Shown here: in pieces, positions 25,229-34,508 of the stretch
Numbering within the stretch: position 1 is the first letter of the stretch
Layout of the letters: each line of letters starts with the position of its first letter
DNA from: an uncultured candidate division Zixibacteria bacterium
Lineage (GTDB): Bacteria; Zixibacteria; MSB-5A5; SM1-73
Reading direction: 5' to 3'
Length of the DNA stretch: 64,000 nucleotides
Assembly: GCA_903908285.1 (NCBI GenBank)
Contig: CAIVRH010000037.1
Coordinates: forward strand, 29,702 to 93,701
Made by a program: the position numbers and the translations under genes
Notes under the pieces: generated by a model
Seen by the model: only the letters and a program-made list of their open reading frames with translations
What the model was told of the DNA's origin: nothing
The model's database searches: none

Positions 25229-26089
25229 ATGGTGCGGGGGCAGTCCACCTTTGAAAAGAAAATTAATCAGGTAGACCACGTCGCCAATATCCACCAATCC
25301 ATCGGCATTGGCATCTGCGGCTTCCCTAATGCACGATTCAGGTCCTTCCTTGTAGAGATAGCTGACCAGAAAGACCACGTCCCCAATGTTTACCACACTG
25401 TCGCCGGTCGCATCCCCCGGCACCGACCACCAGACCGAAAGCTCACCGGTGTGATAACGGAATGGGATTAGATTGCCCTGGGGGTCAGATAAATAGTTGT
25501 ATACACCCGGGAAGATGTAGAATGTTTCAATCCGGTCGTTGATGGTGTCGGAAAGGCACAAAACATCCACGCCAAATCGGAAAAGCACCTGATAATTCGT
25601 ATCTGCCGGAATGGGATTGTTGAGTGGAGCAAATCCTATAACTTTGATCCGCTTACAGTCGGGAAGATTGGTATCTGCCGTATCGCCATGACAGTAAATC
25701 AACCAGGAGTTGCTGATCAGCGAACCGACGGTGTCGATGAAGCAATATCGCATGGCGAAGACAGATACACTATCCACCAGACACGAGTCGCCATGGGGAG
25801 GCGGTCCGGTACAGGTATCCACCGGAATGATCATCGAATCCACGCCTATACTATCGGTATGGAAGTTAAGCAGATCCGGATTGCTTAAGGTGATATGGAA
25901 CTCAAATGCCGCCACCGGCACCGGACTTCTCAGGAGTACTTCCACTTTGGCAAAATGACCCGGATAGGAAGAAGTGGATACGATGGCCACATCGGCTGAG
26001 TCTCCAAGAGTTTCTGCTAATGCAGGCAAAACCCAGCCAATCCCCAAAATAATGCAGATGGTCAATATTAATGAACTAGGTCTAAGCAT
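25226..26089 (-). CDS. Secreted cohesin-like protein with type I dockerin domain
   Basis: This 287-residue exported protein has a signal peptide (about 1-25: ILTICIILGIGWVLPALAE). A middle beta-sandwich resembles a cohesin/carbohydrate-binding-like fold (VEVLLRSPVPVAAFEFHITL), and several cysteines there suggest disulfides. The C-terminus is a dockerin pair, two calcium-binding EF-like loops: GDATGDSVVNIGDVVFLVSY and ADANADGLVDIGDVVYLINF, each followed by a glycine/proline turn. Such dockerins are frequent in Zixibacteria-like genomes, where they are not tied to cellulosomes. It is probably extracellular, with unknown ligands. An AGGGAGGTTTTC ribosome site supports the start at 26089. Confidence 0.85.
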   Translation of the reverse strand: MLRPSSLILTICIILGIGWVLPALAETLGDSADVAIVSTSSYPGHFAKVEVLLRSPVPVAAFEFHITLSNPDLLNFHTDSIGVDSMIIPVDTCTGPPPHGDSCLVDSVSVFAMRYCFIDTVGSLISNSWLIYCHGDTADTNLPDCKRIKVIGFAPLNNPIPADTNYQVLFRFGVDVLCLSDTINDRIETFYIFPGVYNYLSDPQGNLIPFRYHTGELSVWWSVPGDATGDSVVNIGDVVFLVSYLYKEGPESCIREAADANADGLVDIGDVVYLINFLFKGGLPPHH

Positions 26090-26525
26090 GAAAACCTCCC
26101 TGCTTAGGGAAATGGTAAAAGAGAAGGAATTATCCTTCCTGGTAATTATCTAGATTATCAATCTTATAGATTAAGTATAGCTGGTTTCTAAAAATTGTCA
26201 AGAAAAAACCAGCACCTAACAATTAATTTAAGTACTGGTTAATGAAACCAAATGTTATCGAGCCACATCTATGCAGCTTGTACATTAGATCGCGTAGCAG
26301 AGGCTTTACGCTTAGTCCTGAGCTTATCGAAGGATGCCTCTGCTTGGTGATATTATGGTATCATTATTTAACCCGTGCGGAGCCATGAAGGCTCCGCTAC
26401 GCGTTTAAAAATAAAAACCTCTCCCCCTCTTTCCCCCTCTCCGTAAAACGGAGAGGGGGATTAAGGGGGTGAGGTTTGTTTTTTGCCTTTTCTAGCTTTG
26501 TCAGATAAATCTGACCGCTACGTTC
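26090..26525. repeat. R3 and R1 repeats between dockerin gene and icd
   Basis: A gap of about 436 bases. The first 180 bases are AT-rich, with no motif I can defend. 26288-26405 is an R3 block (GCGTAGCAGAGGC arms and GCGGAGCCATGAAGGCTCCG), and 26413-26477 a neat R1 palindrome (CCCCTCTCCGTAAAACGGAG). No gene is seen. Confidence 0.65.
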
Positions 26526-27773
26526 TTATCCCATATTCTCGATAATGGCAGAGGCGTACTCGGAAGTTTTCAGCTTGGTGGCACCTTCCATCAGTCGATG
26601 CAGATCGTAGGTTACCCGCTTCTGTTTTATAGTATCGCCTACGGCTTTGTAGACCATATCGGCAGCTTCCTGCCATTTTAAGTATTCGAGCATCATGCAG
26701 CCGGAGAGAATCAACGAGCCGGGATTGACCATATCCTTGTCCGCGTACTTCGGAGCGGTTCCGTGAGTGGCTTCGAATAGACCAACAAAGTCTCCGATAT
26801 TGGCGCCGGGAGCCATGCCCAGTCCGCCGACCTGAGCAGCGCAGGCGTCCGAGAGGTAATCGCCATTTAAGTTAGGGGTGGCGATGACTTCGTATTCATC
26901 GGTCCGGGTGAGGATCTGCTGAAGCATGCTGTCGGCGATCCGGTCCTTTATCACCACTTTACCTTCCGGTTGTTGCCAGTTGTATTTTTTCTCCAATTCC
27001 GTCTCGGTGATGACCTGATTCGGGAATTCTTTAGCTGCCAATTTATATCCCCAATCGCGGAAAGCTCCCTCGGTGTACTTCATGATATTACCCTTGTGAA
27101 CTATGGTCACCGACTTGCGTCCATGCTCTATGGCATGATTGATCGCCTTCCGGATCAACCGGTTGGTGGCGGTAACGCTGATCGGTTTTATCCCGATTCC
27201 GGAATCGGACCGGATATGCAGTTTGTAGGTCTTGTTGAGGAAGTTAATCAGCTTCTTGACTTCCTTGGTTCCTTTCGCCCATTCGATGCCGGCATACACG
27301 TCCTCGGTATTTTCCCTGAAGATGATCACGTTCATCTTCCACGGTTCCTTGACCGGAGAAGGGACCCCTTCGAAATATTTCACCGGGCGGACGCAGGCAT
27401 ATAGGTTCAGCACTTGTCTTAGTGTTACGTTAAGACTGCGGAATCCTCCTCCTATCGGTGTGGTCAAAGGTCCTTTCAAAGCCACGATGAAGTGTTTTAT
27501 GGCTTTGAAAGTATCCTGGGGAAGAACTTCTCCATACTTGGCCTGGGCTGCTTCGCCGGCGTAGATGTCGAACCAGTTGATCTTCTTTTTTCCGGCATAA
27601 CATTTATCCACCGCCGCATCCAACACCCGGCGGGTGGCTCTCATGATGTCACGCCCGATGCCGTCCCCTTCAAGAACCGGGATGATCGGCTTATCGGGGA
27701 ATTTCAATTTGTTACCCACGACCTCTATTTTTTCTCCGGTCGTAGGATAACTGAGTTTGTCAAACTTCACCAT
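26526..27773 (-). CDS. icd: NADP-dependent isocitrate dehydrogenase
   Basis: Icd oxidises isocitrate to 2-oxoglutarate. The 415-residue protein matches the Escherichia coli-type homodimeric enzyme. Seen: [17 protein letters not shown], the substrate and phosphorylation-loop region [20 protein letters not shown] (its Ser aligns with regulatory Ser113 of E. coli), [34 protein letters not shown], the metal-binding aspartate region [20 protein letters not shown] and [15 protein letters not shown]. The C-terminal [12 protein letters not shown] favours NADP, as in the E. coli type. It lies near LeuCD and fumarase genes, a TCA-like neighbourhood. The upstream R6 repeat hides any promoter. Confidence 0.95.
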   Translation of the reverse strand: MVKFDKLSYPTTGEKIEVVGNKLKFPDKPIIPVLEGDGIGRDIMRATRRVLDAAVDKCYAGKKKINWFDIYAGEAAQAKYGEVLPQDTFKAIKHFIVALKGPLTTPIGGGFRSLNVTLRQVLNLYACVRPVKYFEGVPSPVKEPWKMNVIIFRENTEDVYAGIEWAKGTKEVKKLINFLNKTYKLHIRSDSGIGIKPISVTATNRLIRKAINHAIEHGRKSVTIVHKGNIMKYTEGAFRDWGYKLAAKEFPNQVITETELEKKYNWQQPEGKVVIKDRIADSMLQQILTRTDEYEVIATPNLNGDYLSDACAAQVGGLGMAPGANIGDFVGLFEATHGTAPKYADKDMVNPGSLILSGCMMLEYLKWQEAADMVYKAVGDTIKQKRVTYDLHRLMEGATKLKTSEYASAIIENMG

Positions 27774-27794
27774 CTTTCCTCCTGTTGGTTTATA

Positions 27795-27917
27795 ATAAAG
27801 GGTTCAAGGATTCGAGGGTTCAAGGATTCGAGGGTTCAAGTGTTCAATAAATCAAAATCGTTCAAGGTTCAAAGTTTAAGGTTCAAAGGCTCAAAAATCA
27901 GGGTTCAAGGATTCGAG
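27795..27917. repeat. Family R6 repeat, tandem GGTTCAAGGATTCGAG
   Basis: Direct tandem copies of AGGGTTCAAGGATTCG appear twice, then once more at 27900 after a diverged segment. The repeat lies upstream of icd, and its end coincides with the stop of the broken four-helix-bundle gene. Confidence 0.75.
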
Positions 27918-28276
27918 TTCTTATTCTCTAAGGATTTTATGAGTGCCTTGAGCATTCTTTCTACTTCTTCGATATTTTCCTGGATTTTCTTTGAATCATC
28001 TTTATTGATATAAAGCAAATCCCTTGACAACAAAATCTGCGTTTCTAATTCGCAATTCGAACCATAAGCTACATAAAGTGATCTAACATAATCCGGGGTG
28101 GTCTTCCGTTCATACCCTTCCGCTATATTAGAGGGAACTGATACCTCAGACCTTCTGATCTATGATATCAGTCCATATTTTTCTTCTTTAGGAAAGTTCC
28201 TTGTAATTCTATATATCTCCAAGCATGATTGGTAAGATTTTTGCCAGACTATCAACTCCCCATAGTTTTTTAACAT
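27905..28276 (-). pseudogene. Four-helix-bundle (23S rRNA intervening-sequence-type) protein gene interrupted by TAG
   Basis: Read on the minus strand from ATG 28276 with AAAAGGA upstream, the frame is MLKNYGELIVWQKSYQSCLE, then YRITRNFPKEEKYGLIS, a TAG at 28162-28160, then IRRSEVSVPSNIAEGYERKT and a helical remainder to TGA at 27905. This is the bacterial four-helix-bundle protein family (S23/IVS type), normally with Gln at the stop position (I-S-Q-I-R-R-S). Everything else is intact, including length (123 residues). A CAG to TAG change most simply explains it. It is often found as a mobile small gene; its role is poorly known. Confidence 0.82.
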
Positions 28277-28462
28277 TCCTTTTGAACCCTCACCCTCTTT
28301 AATCCTGGTTCACTTTGGATTTCATCTTCTTTAATTTTCGTAAGCTGAACATCACTGCCCAACCGAAAATTCCGCCGAGGCTGGGAGCCTCGGCTACTAT
28401 TTTGCTATCAGTAACTCCTTATTTTTCACTTGCCCCCTGGAACCCTTGACCCCTCGGACCCT

Positions 28463-28963
28463 TCAATCAAGTTTAAATCCCCCGTGCTTCTCGATGTGCG
28501 CCAGCAGTCCGCCGTCATTTAGGATTTTAATCATCGCCGGAGGGAGCGGGGCAAAGCTAAGGGTGAGGTTTTTGGTCTTGTTTACTACCGTCCCCTGACC
28601 CAGATCCACCTCCAACTCATCCCCCTGCTCGATCTTGTCCGTATCGCAGATCAAGGCGGGGAGACCCACGTTGATGGAGTTGCGGTAGAATATCCGGGCA
28701 AACGACTTGGCTAACACAGCCGATACTCCGGACAGCTTAATGATGGTGGGGGCGTGTTCCCGGGATGAGCCGCATCCGAAATTGTTTCCTCCCACCACGA
28801 AATCCCCCGTTTGCATCTTGCCGGCAAACTGCGGATCGGCATCCTCCAGCACATGTTTGGCCAGCTCGGGAAGATTCGACCGTAAATGAAACAGTCTCCC
28901 CGGGGCGATTAGATCGGTGGAGATATCATCTCCGAATTTCCAGGCTTTTCCAATCATCGACAT
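28463..28963 (-). CDS. leuD: 3-isopropylmalate dehydratase small subunit (LeuD/swivel domain)
   Basis: This is the small, swivelling subunit of a LeuCD-type hydro-lyase. The 166-residue protein fits the short archaeal/HACN-like class. Seen: WKFGDDISTDLIAPGR, GNNFGCGSSREHAP (substrate-loop serine and arginine), KSFARIFYRNSINVGLP, and the tail NDGGLLAHIEKHGGF. It pairs with the large-subunit gene upstream (leuC at 29168), separated by an R2 repeat. Specificity for isopropylmalate, homoaconitate or citrate cannot be decided from sequence. No leuA or leuB is nearby; icd is. Confidence 0.9.
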   Translation of the reverse strand: MSMIGKAWKFGDDISTDLIAPGRLFHLRSNLPELAKHVLEDADPQFAGKMQTGDFVVGGNNFGCGSSREHAPTIIKLSGVSAVLAKSFARIFYRNSINVGLPALICDTDKIEQGDELEVDLGQGTVVNKTKNLTLSFAPLPPAMIKILNDGGLLAHIEKHGGFKLD

Positions 28964-29167
28964 AAGAACTCCTTAAATCATAAGAATTTATTTTCTTAGG
29001 TAGATTGCCATTCCATCAAAAAACTATTTTAATGACTGTTCAAAATTCTATTCGCAGGGCTTAATGCCCCGCTCTATGGTAAAAACTATATGCCACATAT
29101 CATAGGTAAATAAATTATTCTCGCTCATAGGGGTGGGAATTTATCCCGCCCCATATATGTGGTTACA
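28964..29167. repeat. Family R2 repeat between leuC and leuD
   Basis: 29036-29158 is an R2 unit in the opposite orientation to the copy at 19721: TTCGCAGGGCTTAATGCCCC to GGGGTGGGAATTTATCCCGC. It separates two subunit genes that are usually adjacent. It matches the arrangement between the fumarase subunit genes, where an R2 unit also intervenes (35678-35769). Confidence 0.75.
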
Positions 29168-30466
29168 TTATCGTTTCTTTTTTTTCGCGGTTTTTTTCAC
29201 CGGTTTCTTTTTGGTGAAGAATCCGCGCGGATCGGCTATCTCGCCCTTGATGGCGGTGACCGCAGCAGTGGCTGGAGAAGCCAGATAGATAAATCCTTCT
29301 GTATTTCCCATGCGGCCCTTGAAATTCCGGTTCATGGTGGCCAGACAGGCTTCACCGTCACCCAGTATACCTTCATGCACTCCCACGCAGGGTCCGCAGC
29401 CCGGAGCCATGATGGTGGCTCCAAACTCCACTAAGGTCTTGATGTAACCGGCCTTGATGGCATCCAAGAATACAGCTTTAGAGGCGGGAACTATGATCAT
29501 CCTAGTCTTGGGGTGTTTCTTTTTCCCCTTGATTATTTCCGTGGCTATTTTCAGGTCCTCCAGTCTACCGTTGGTGCAGGTGCCGATGAAGACCTGATCG
29601 ATCTTAATTCCTTTGGCTTCCGAGATCGGCTTGATGTTATCCACGGTGTGGGGGAATGCCACCGCCGGGACTAATTTGGATGCGTCGATTTCGATCACCC
29701 GCTCGTAGACCGCATCCTTATCTGCGGTGATCTTTTTGAACTTGCTTCCTCTCCCCTGGGCTTGCAGGAACTTTTTGGTGGTCTCATCCGATGCAATCAG
29801 CCCTGCTTTTGCCCCGGCTTCCACTGCCATGTTGGACAAAGTCAGCCTTCCGCTCATAGACATCTTCTTGATGGTATCGCCGCAGAACTCCAAAGCTTTG
29901 TAAGTGGCTCCGTCTGCTCCGATCATCCCGATCAAATGCAGGATCAAATCCTTGGGATATACTCCCGGCGGGAATTTTCCGTTCACTTCCACTTTGAAAG
30001 TTTCCGGAACCCGAAGCCAGGTTTTGCCTAACGCCAAGCCCACCGCCACATCGGTCGATCCCATACCAGTGGAAAATGCGCATAAAGCTCCGCCGGTGCA
30101 GGTATGCGAGTCGGCTCCGATTAAAATGTCCCCAGGGTTTAAGTATGATTCCGATATGATCTGGTGGCAGACCCCTTCTCCCACCTCCGAAAGACAAGCG
30201 CCAGTCTTTTCCGCAAACTTACGGATAGTGATGTGGTCGTTGGCTAACTCTCTTCGCGGAGAAGGAGCAGCGTGATCCAAAAACAGTACCGTCTTTTTGG
30301 GATTGGCGGCCTTCTCCAGATTTATCTTTTGCAACTGCCTGATCGCCAAAGGTCCGGTCCCATCCTGGGTCAGGCACACGTCCACCGGCACCAAGACTAT
30401 TTCACCGGCAGTCACCTCTTTCTGTGCATGGCTGCCGATTATTTTTTCCGCTAATGTTTTTCCCAT
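29168..30466 (-). CDS. leuC: 3-isopropylmalate dehydratase large subunit / aconitase-family
   Basis: This 4Fe-4S hydro-lyase large subunit has 432 residues, shorter than E. coli LeuC (466) and close to the archaeal/HACN form plus a lysine-rich tail (KKKPVKKTAKKKKR). Seen: the cluster Cys in IGTCTNGRLEDL, paired Cys in APGCGPCVG, DHAAPSPRRELANDHI, and GADSHTCTGGALCAFSTGMG. The protein acts in the cytoplasm with LeuD. A TTGACA-like promoter on the minus strand lies 120-150 bases upstream. The K-rich tail is unusual; it may be repeat-derived or a linker. With icd and fumarase nearby, it may serve as an aconitase substitute (inference). Confidence 0.9.
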   Translation of the reverse strand: MGKTLAEKIIGSHAQKEVTAGEIVLVPVDVCLTQDGTGPLAIRQLQKINLEKAANPKKTVLFLDHAAPSPRRELANDHITIRKFAEKTGACLSEVGEGVCHQIISESYLNPGDILIGADSHTCTGGALCAFSTGMGSTDVAVGLALGKTWLRVPETFKVEVNGKFPPGVYPKDLILHLIGMIGADGATYKALEFCGDTIKKMSMSGRLTLSNMAVEAGAKAGLIASDETTKKFLQAQGRGSKFKKITADKDAVYERVIEIDASKLVPAVAFPHTVDNIKPISEAKGIKIDQVFIGTCTNGRLEDLKIATEIIKGKKKHPKTRMIIVPASKAVFLDAIKAGYIKTLVEFGATIMAPGCGPCVGVHEGILGDGEACLATMNRNFKGRMGNTEGFIYLASPATAAVTAIKGEIADPRGFFTKKKPVKKTAKKKKR

Positions 30467-30585
30467 GTTCTACCTCTCTACCTCAAAAGATTATGTCTGA
30501 ACATCTGGGAAGTATCGCTTTTCATCCTCTAACGTTCAGATCCGATTTCTCGTTATCAGCCCCGATTTTCCGGGCTGGGGTGATA

Positions 30586-30613
30586 AATCTAATATAAACT
30601 TAATTCCTGTCAA
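30586..30613 (-). promoter_or_regulatory. Candidate sigma-70 promoter for leuC
   Basis: On the minus strand, TTGACA (30613-30608), a 16-base spacer and TAGATT (30591-30586) form a fair promoter. It would give a leader of about 115 bases before ATG 30466. The leader contains an inverted repeat (TCTGAAC / GTTCAGA) and a second one around CAGCCC / GGGCTG, so attenuation is possible. This is a pattern match only. Confidence 0.4.
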
Positions 30614-30719
30614 CTGTTCTTTTGGAAATATTTCATGGTTGGGGAGATAAATAAGTAAGGGCAGTATTACACAATAAAGCAAGGGTGTAGAGATTGTTAA
30701 CCTGAAGTATTATAAGGGG

Positions 30720-31094
30720 TTATTCTTGGTAGTTCAAATGCTTTTTCAGGAGGTCTTTGATCTGTTCCACTTTGAAGGGCTTGCACAAAAATCCGTCGGC
30801 ATGAGCAGAAAATGCATCCGTCCGGTAATTATCGCTGTCAAAACCGGTGATGACCACCACCGGAAGCTGAGGGAATTGGTCTTTGATGGAGCGCAGCAGG
30901 TCTATGCCCCCCATCTTGGGCATTCTCAAATCGGTGATCACCATGTCGAAAGTTTCCTTGTCTAAGATTTTTAAAGCCTCCTCCCCGTCCTGTGCTCCGA
31001 TGGTTTTATAATCAAAGAAGTCCAGAATATCCGAAAGGAGGCAGGACATGTTGGGATTGTCTTCGACTATTAGTATCTGATGGGTTTTGGACAT
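30720..31094 (-). CDS. Stand-alone response regulator receiver protein (CheY-like)
   Basis: A 124-residue receiver domain with no output domain. Seen: the acidic pocket VEDNPNM, the phosphoacceptor Asp in MVITDLRMPKMGGID, the Thr in VVVITGFDS and the Lys in FLCKPFKVEQIKDLL. All conserved receiver residues are present. It is expected to be phosphorylated by a separate sensor kinase; none lies nearby. Such single-domain regulators act through protein contacts in motility, in two-component relays or on enzymes. It sits between leuC and a region of repeats, and looks like a lone gene. The start is ATG 31094. Confidence 0.92.
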   Translation of the reverse strand: MSKTHQILIVEDNPNMSCLLSDILDFFDYKTIGAQDGEEALKILDKETFDMVITDLRMPKMGGIDLLRSIKDQFPQLPVVVITGFDSDNYRTDAFSAHADGFLCKPFKVEQIKDLLKKHLNYQE

Positions 31095-31830
31095 GAGAAG
31101 AAATTTAAAATTTAAAGTGAAAAATTCAAAATTAACACCTTTCCCCTACAACCTGATACCTTAAGTAAATTTCTTCAGATAGATATCGATTGGCCTTTCT
31201 AAGTTATTTATCGGTTATAGAAAAGGGAATCTGAAGTTTTGCACAAAACTATAATTGTGATATAAATCTTTTGGCATTTCCCAATTGTTTACCAAACAAG
31301 GGGCAAAAAGCCGGACATGGATGAAGCCGCGTCTGCATAACCGCATCATATAACCTTCACCATTTCTACTTATGTCTATTCCCGAATTTAATTCATTTTC
31401 TAAAGAAGGGGATGGCTTAGGCTCAGATCAATCATCTTATTCAATTTTACAGCTTTTCTATTATACTGTTTCATCTTTTTCTCCTTCTCGATTCGGTTAT
31501 TGTTTCGCGGTTCAAGATTCGTTGTTAAAGCCATTAACTTCCTCTTTCTGCTTTCAGAACAATAGTCGTATGAAATTGCTTAAGGTTTCCAAGTAGACTC
31601 AAATAGTGATTCAAATGATTAGAGGGTAGGTCATACATTGAATCTTAAATATTACTATGTTTTTATATATCAATACATTAAAGCCGTTACACAGGAGGAA
31701 ATGACATTGCTACGATACCAATTGATAACTTTACTGTTGTTTTAATTGTATTTGGTTTATGTACTTAGAAGATATAATCCCTTAAAGTCTGGTTTCTATC
31801 AAAAAATAATGGATTCTTTTATGTTTTTTG

Positions 31831-31859
31831 TTGACAAATTGGCAGTTATAACGTAACAT
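31831..31859 (+). promoter_or_regulatory. Candidate promoter for the GH35-like gene
   Basis: TTGACA (31831-31836) is followed, after 17 bases, by TAACAT (31854-31859). The -35 is perfect and the -10 imperfect. It would start transcription about 110 bases before ATG 31977. A 10-base inverted repeat lies just downstream. Confidence 0.45.
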
Positions 31860-31875
31860 AAAAAGATTAATTGCC

Positions 31876-31903
31876 AATGCTTAAGATGACAACCTTGAGC
31901 ATT
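31876..31903 (+). promoter_or_regulatory. Inverted repeat, candidate operator
   Basis: AATGCTTAAG and CTTGAGCATT are inverted with nine of ten bases matching and an 8-base spacer. The site covers about +10 to +38 of the putative transcript, a common place for a repressor. A shorter ATTGGAATCCAAT palindrome lies at 31928-31940. The regulator is unknown. Confidence 0.35.
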
Positions 31904-31976
31904 TTATCGGTACGATTAAGTAAGTAATTGGAATCCAATGTCTTAAAGATGGCATCGAATCCTGAAAAGGAGAAAT

Positions 31977-34331
31977 ATGTTAAAAGTATCAAACAATAAG
32001 CTGGTAATAGGGAAGGAAGAATATCAACCGTTTTCAGCCGAGATGCACTATTTTCGGGTCAATAAAAGGCATTGGTCCATATGTTTTGAGCGAATCAGAA
32101 AAGCGGGATTTCGAATCATCTCCACCTGTGTCCCGTGGAATCTGCATGAATCCGCCTTAGGGGAATATGATTTTTACGGAACCACTCATCATACCAAGGA
32201 CTTAGTAGTCTTTTTGGAACTGGCCAGGGAATTTGGTTTCAAGGTGGTTCTTCATCCAGGTCCCTTTATAGATTCTGATTGGAAGAATGGCGGCTATCCG
32301 GATTTCTTATACAACTATCCCGAGACTTTCGCCAAAAATCCCTCCGGAGATTCATTCCGAATATCCGATTGCCAGCAGGCAAAAGGGAACGAAGGCTCTC
32401 CGGCTCTATCCATTTCCGAAAGCCCGTCTATACTTGCACCTCTCGAAAAAGGCGGCAGAGATCAAGAGCGTTTCGCCGGGTACGTGGAAACGAATCAATC
32501 CGAGAGCGGAAACCGTGTGGTCTTTTCATCGCTTCACCCCCGATATTTAAATCAGGTAAAAAGATATTTGGCTGCCTTCTCGGATATAATAAAAAATTAC
32601 GTCTACCCCAAGGGTCCGGTTATATTGGTTAAACTGGACAACGGACTGGGATCTTTCATGTCGGGTGAGTTGGGGGATAACCTGGCTCCCTTCAAGCAGG
32701 ATTATAACGAACATGTTACCGGCATTCTTTACCCCGAGTTCCTCCAGGCAAAATATGGGGAGATCAAAAAACTGAGCCAGCTGTACGGGGAAAAACATTC
32801 CGATTTCAAAAACGTAAAACCCCCGGTCGAATTGAAAATTTCACAGCCGCATCACCTGGTTAAGTATTTCGACTGGCTCAGTTTTAAAGAAAAGATGTTG
32901 ACCGATTATGTTTTAAAGCTAAAAGAGATATATCTGTCATTTGACGTTCCCCCCTTGTTTTCTACCGACCTCTTTTTATCCAGAGATTTCTCGCTGCCGT
33001 TTGGCTGGAAGGATTTAGAATCGGATGATCTGTTCGTGGGAATCATCCCGGATAAAGGGGCGGATGATTATGTGGAGTTAGTTCGTCACCTGCGCTACTT
33101 TTCCACCAACTGCAAGTTTCCCTGGTCTTCGGAGTTTCCCGTAGGGTCACGGGCGGACGCTCCCCGGGACGGGGAAAAATACTTTCCCGTCTCCCCCCGA
33201 AAAGTTAAGTTCCTTCTGACCACAGCCCTCTCTTCCGGAATAAAGGGGTTTAACTATCATATGTTTGTGGAGAGAGATCACTGGTATGATGCGCCTTTGG
33301 CCAATGACGGGACCATTCAACCCAATTTTGATTTGATAAAAAAATTCACGGATCTGGCGGGAAAGATCGGGTTGAATCATCTGAAAGCTACTCATTCAGC
33401 GGGATTAGCCAATTACCGCCCCTATCTCTGGTTTGATTTTATCTCTAATGCCTCCGGAGCCAAGACCGGAGAAAATTTTTCGTATATCCCTTTTTTGATT
33501 TCCAAAACCCACAAGGGATTAAGCCAGGATTTGATCAACCTGAAACTGAGTTTTGGAATTCCGGATCTGGGTCTTCCGGAGAGCTTAAAGGAATTTCCGG
33601 TCATCTTCGTCCCCTGTGCGGAGTTTATGGACGGGGAGACACAAAAACTTTTGGTCGATCTGGCCAAAGCGGGGAAAAGTTTGATTCTCTTCGGGCTGCT
33701 CCCCCGTTTTGACCTGAATATGAAAGAGTGCACTATTCTCAGCGATTCTCTGAAACTCCGCTCCAAAGAGGATTCCCTGGTAGGAAAAGTGGAAGCTTTG
33801 GATAACGAAATCACCACCTTTATTTTTGGGCATATTAAAGGCGTCAAGAAATCTCAAGTACTGGCAAAGCATGATGACCGGCCGGTAGGAGCAGTCACCA
33901 AGCTGGGCAAAGGACATGTTTATGTTATCACCTTCGATCTTTCGGCTCAATTGTGTCACCGCAAACTTTCCTTTTTAGAAGAGATACTGGCGCAAACCGG
34001 AATCGCAAGCCAGATCTATTGCGATGCCCCGGAAGTCGACTTAATTTTGCAGAAAAATGATACCCACACCATTCTCTATTTGATCAATCCCCCCAACCAT
34101 AATTGCTCCATTTGGCCGGGTGAGACCGTTTCCTCCATGAAGGCGAAAGACACTAAAAAACTGATCCTGCGATTCGATCCCAAGAAATTGGGAATCAAGG
34201 GAAAGAAAATCCGTTTGATCGATCTTTTGGGGGACGAGATAATAAAAACCACACCGGAGGAATTGAAAACCGGAATCATGATCGAAATTGCCTCCCCGGA
34301 TAGCAGAATGTATCTAATCGAAGAGAAATAA
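31977..34331 (+). CDS. GH35-like (beta-galactosidase-type) protein with altered catalytic acid/base motif
   Basis: A 784-residue protein with no signal peptide. Residues 1-120 match the GH35 TIM barrel start: PFSAEMHYFRVNKRHWSICF, ISTCVPWNLHESALGEYDFY and VVLHPGPFIDSDWKNGGYPD. In GH35 enzymes the acid/base motif is Q-x-E-N-E-Y-G. Here the aligned segment is LVKLDNGLGSF, with Gly223 in place of the catalytic Glu. A later PWSSEFPVGSR might provide the nucleophile Glu. The C-terminal 300 residues are beta-rich and include a glutamine-amidotransferase-like or beta-domain region (KGHVYVITFD). It starts at ATG 31977 with AAAAGGAG upstream. It could be a non-catalytic sugar binder or use another acid. 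Confidence 0.8.
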   Translation: MLKVSNNKLVIGKEEYQPFSAEMHYFRVNKRHWSICFERIRKAGFRIISTCVPWNLHESALGEYDFYGTTHHTKDLVVFLELAREFGFKVVLHPGPFIDSDWKNGGYPDFLYNYPETFAKNPSGDSFRISDCQQAKGNEGSPALSISESPSILAPLEKGGRDQERFAGYVETNQSESGNRVVFSSLHPRYLNQVKRYLAAFSDIIKNYVYPKGPVILVKLDNGLGSFMSGELGDNLAPFKQDYNEHVTGILYPEFLQAKYGEIKKLSQLYGEKHSDFKNVKPPVELKISQPHHLVKYFDWLSFKEKMLTDYVLKLKEIYLSFDVPPLFSTDLFLSRDFSLPFGWKDLESDDLFVGIIPDKGADDYVELVRHLRYFSTNCKFPWSSEFPVGSRADAPRDGEKYFPVSPRKVKFLLTTALSSGIKGFNYHMFVERDHWYDAPLANDGTIQPNFDLIKKFTDLAGKIGLNHLKATHSAGLANYRPYLWFDFISNASGAKTGENFSYIPFLISKTHKGLSQDLINLKLSFGIPDLGLPESLKEFPVIFVPCAEFMDGETQKLLVDLAKAGKSLILFGLLPRFDLNMKECTILSDSLKLRSKEDSLVGKVEALDNEITTFIFGHIKGVKKSQVLAKHDDRPVGAVTKLGKGHVYVITFDLSAQLCHRKLSFLEEILAQTGIASQIYCDAPEVDLILQKNDTHTILYLINPPNHNCSIWPGETVSSMKAKDTKKLILRFDPKKLGIKGKKIRLIDLLGDEIIKTTPEELKTGIMIEIASPDSRMYLIEEK

Positions 34332-34508
34332 TATCTAAGATATATAAGCATACGACAGTATTTCAAAAATTAGTAGCAACAACTTATATATGCTTTTCGT
34401 ATATATATAATTGATGGCAGAAAACAGGTTGAAGTAATTTCATAATGCGTTGTGGAACAATAAGATAACCCCAAACCGAATTTCGAGATGGTTTTGAGGT
34501 AATGACTG

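Larger units (their letters stand above)
31095..31976. other. Long AT-rich intergenic region upstream of the GH35-like gene
   Basis: Apart from R5 words at 31095-31137, this 882-base stretch is AT-rich and lacks a convincing gene. A small ATG frame (31372-31596, 74 codons) has no ribosome site or recognisable domain. The last 150 bases carry a promoter-like pair and inverted repeats, listed separately. Confidence 0.6.

Noticed and set aside
11356..28276. Amber codon reassigned to Gln in this organism
   Set aside because: folE, cdaA, obgE and the 24531 membrane protein end in TAG at family-appropriate lengths; the in-frame TAGs occur only in mobile or accessory genes.
31372..31596. A 74-codon ATG frame in the intergenic region
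   Set aside because: No ribosome site, no domain, low-complexity Ser/Phe content, and base composition like the surrounding non-coding DNA.
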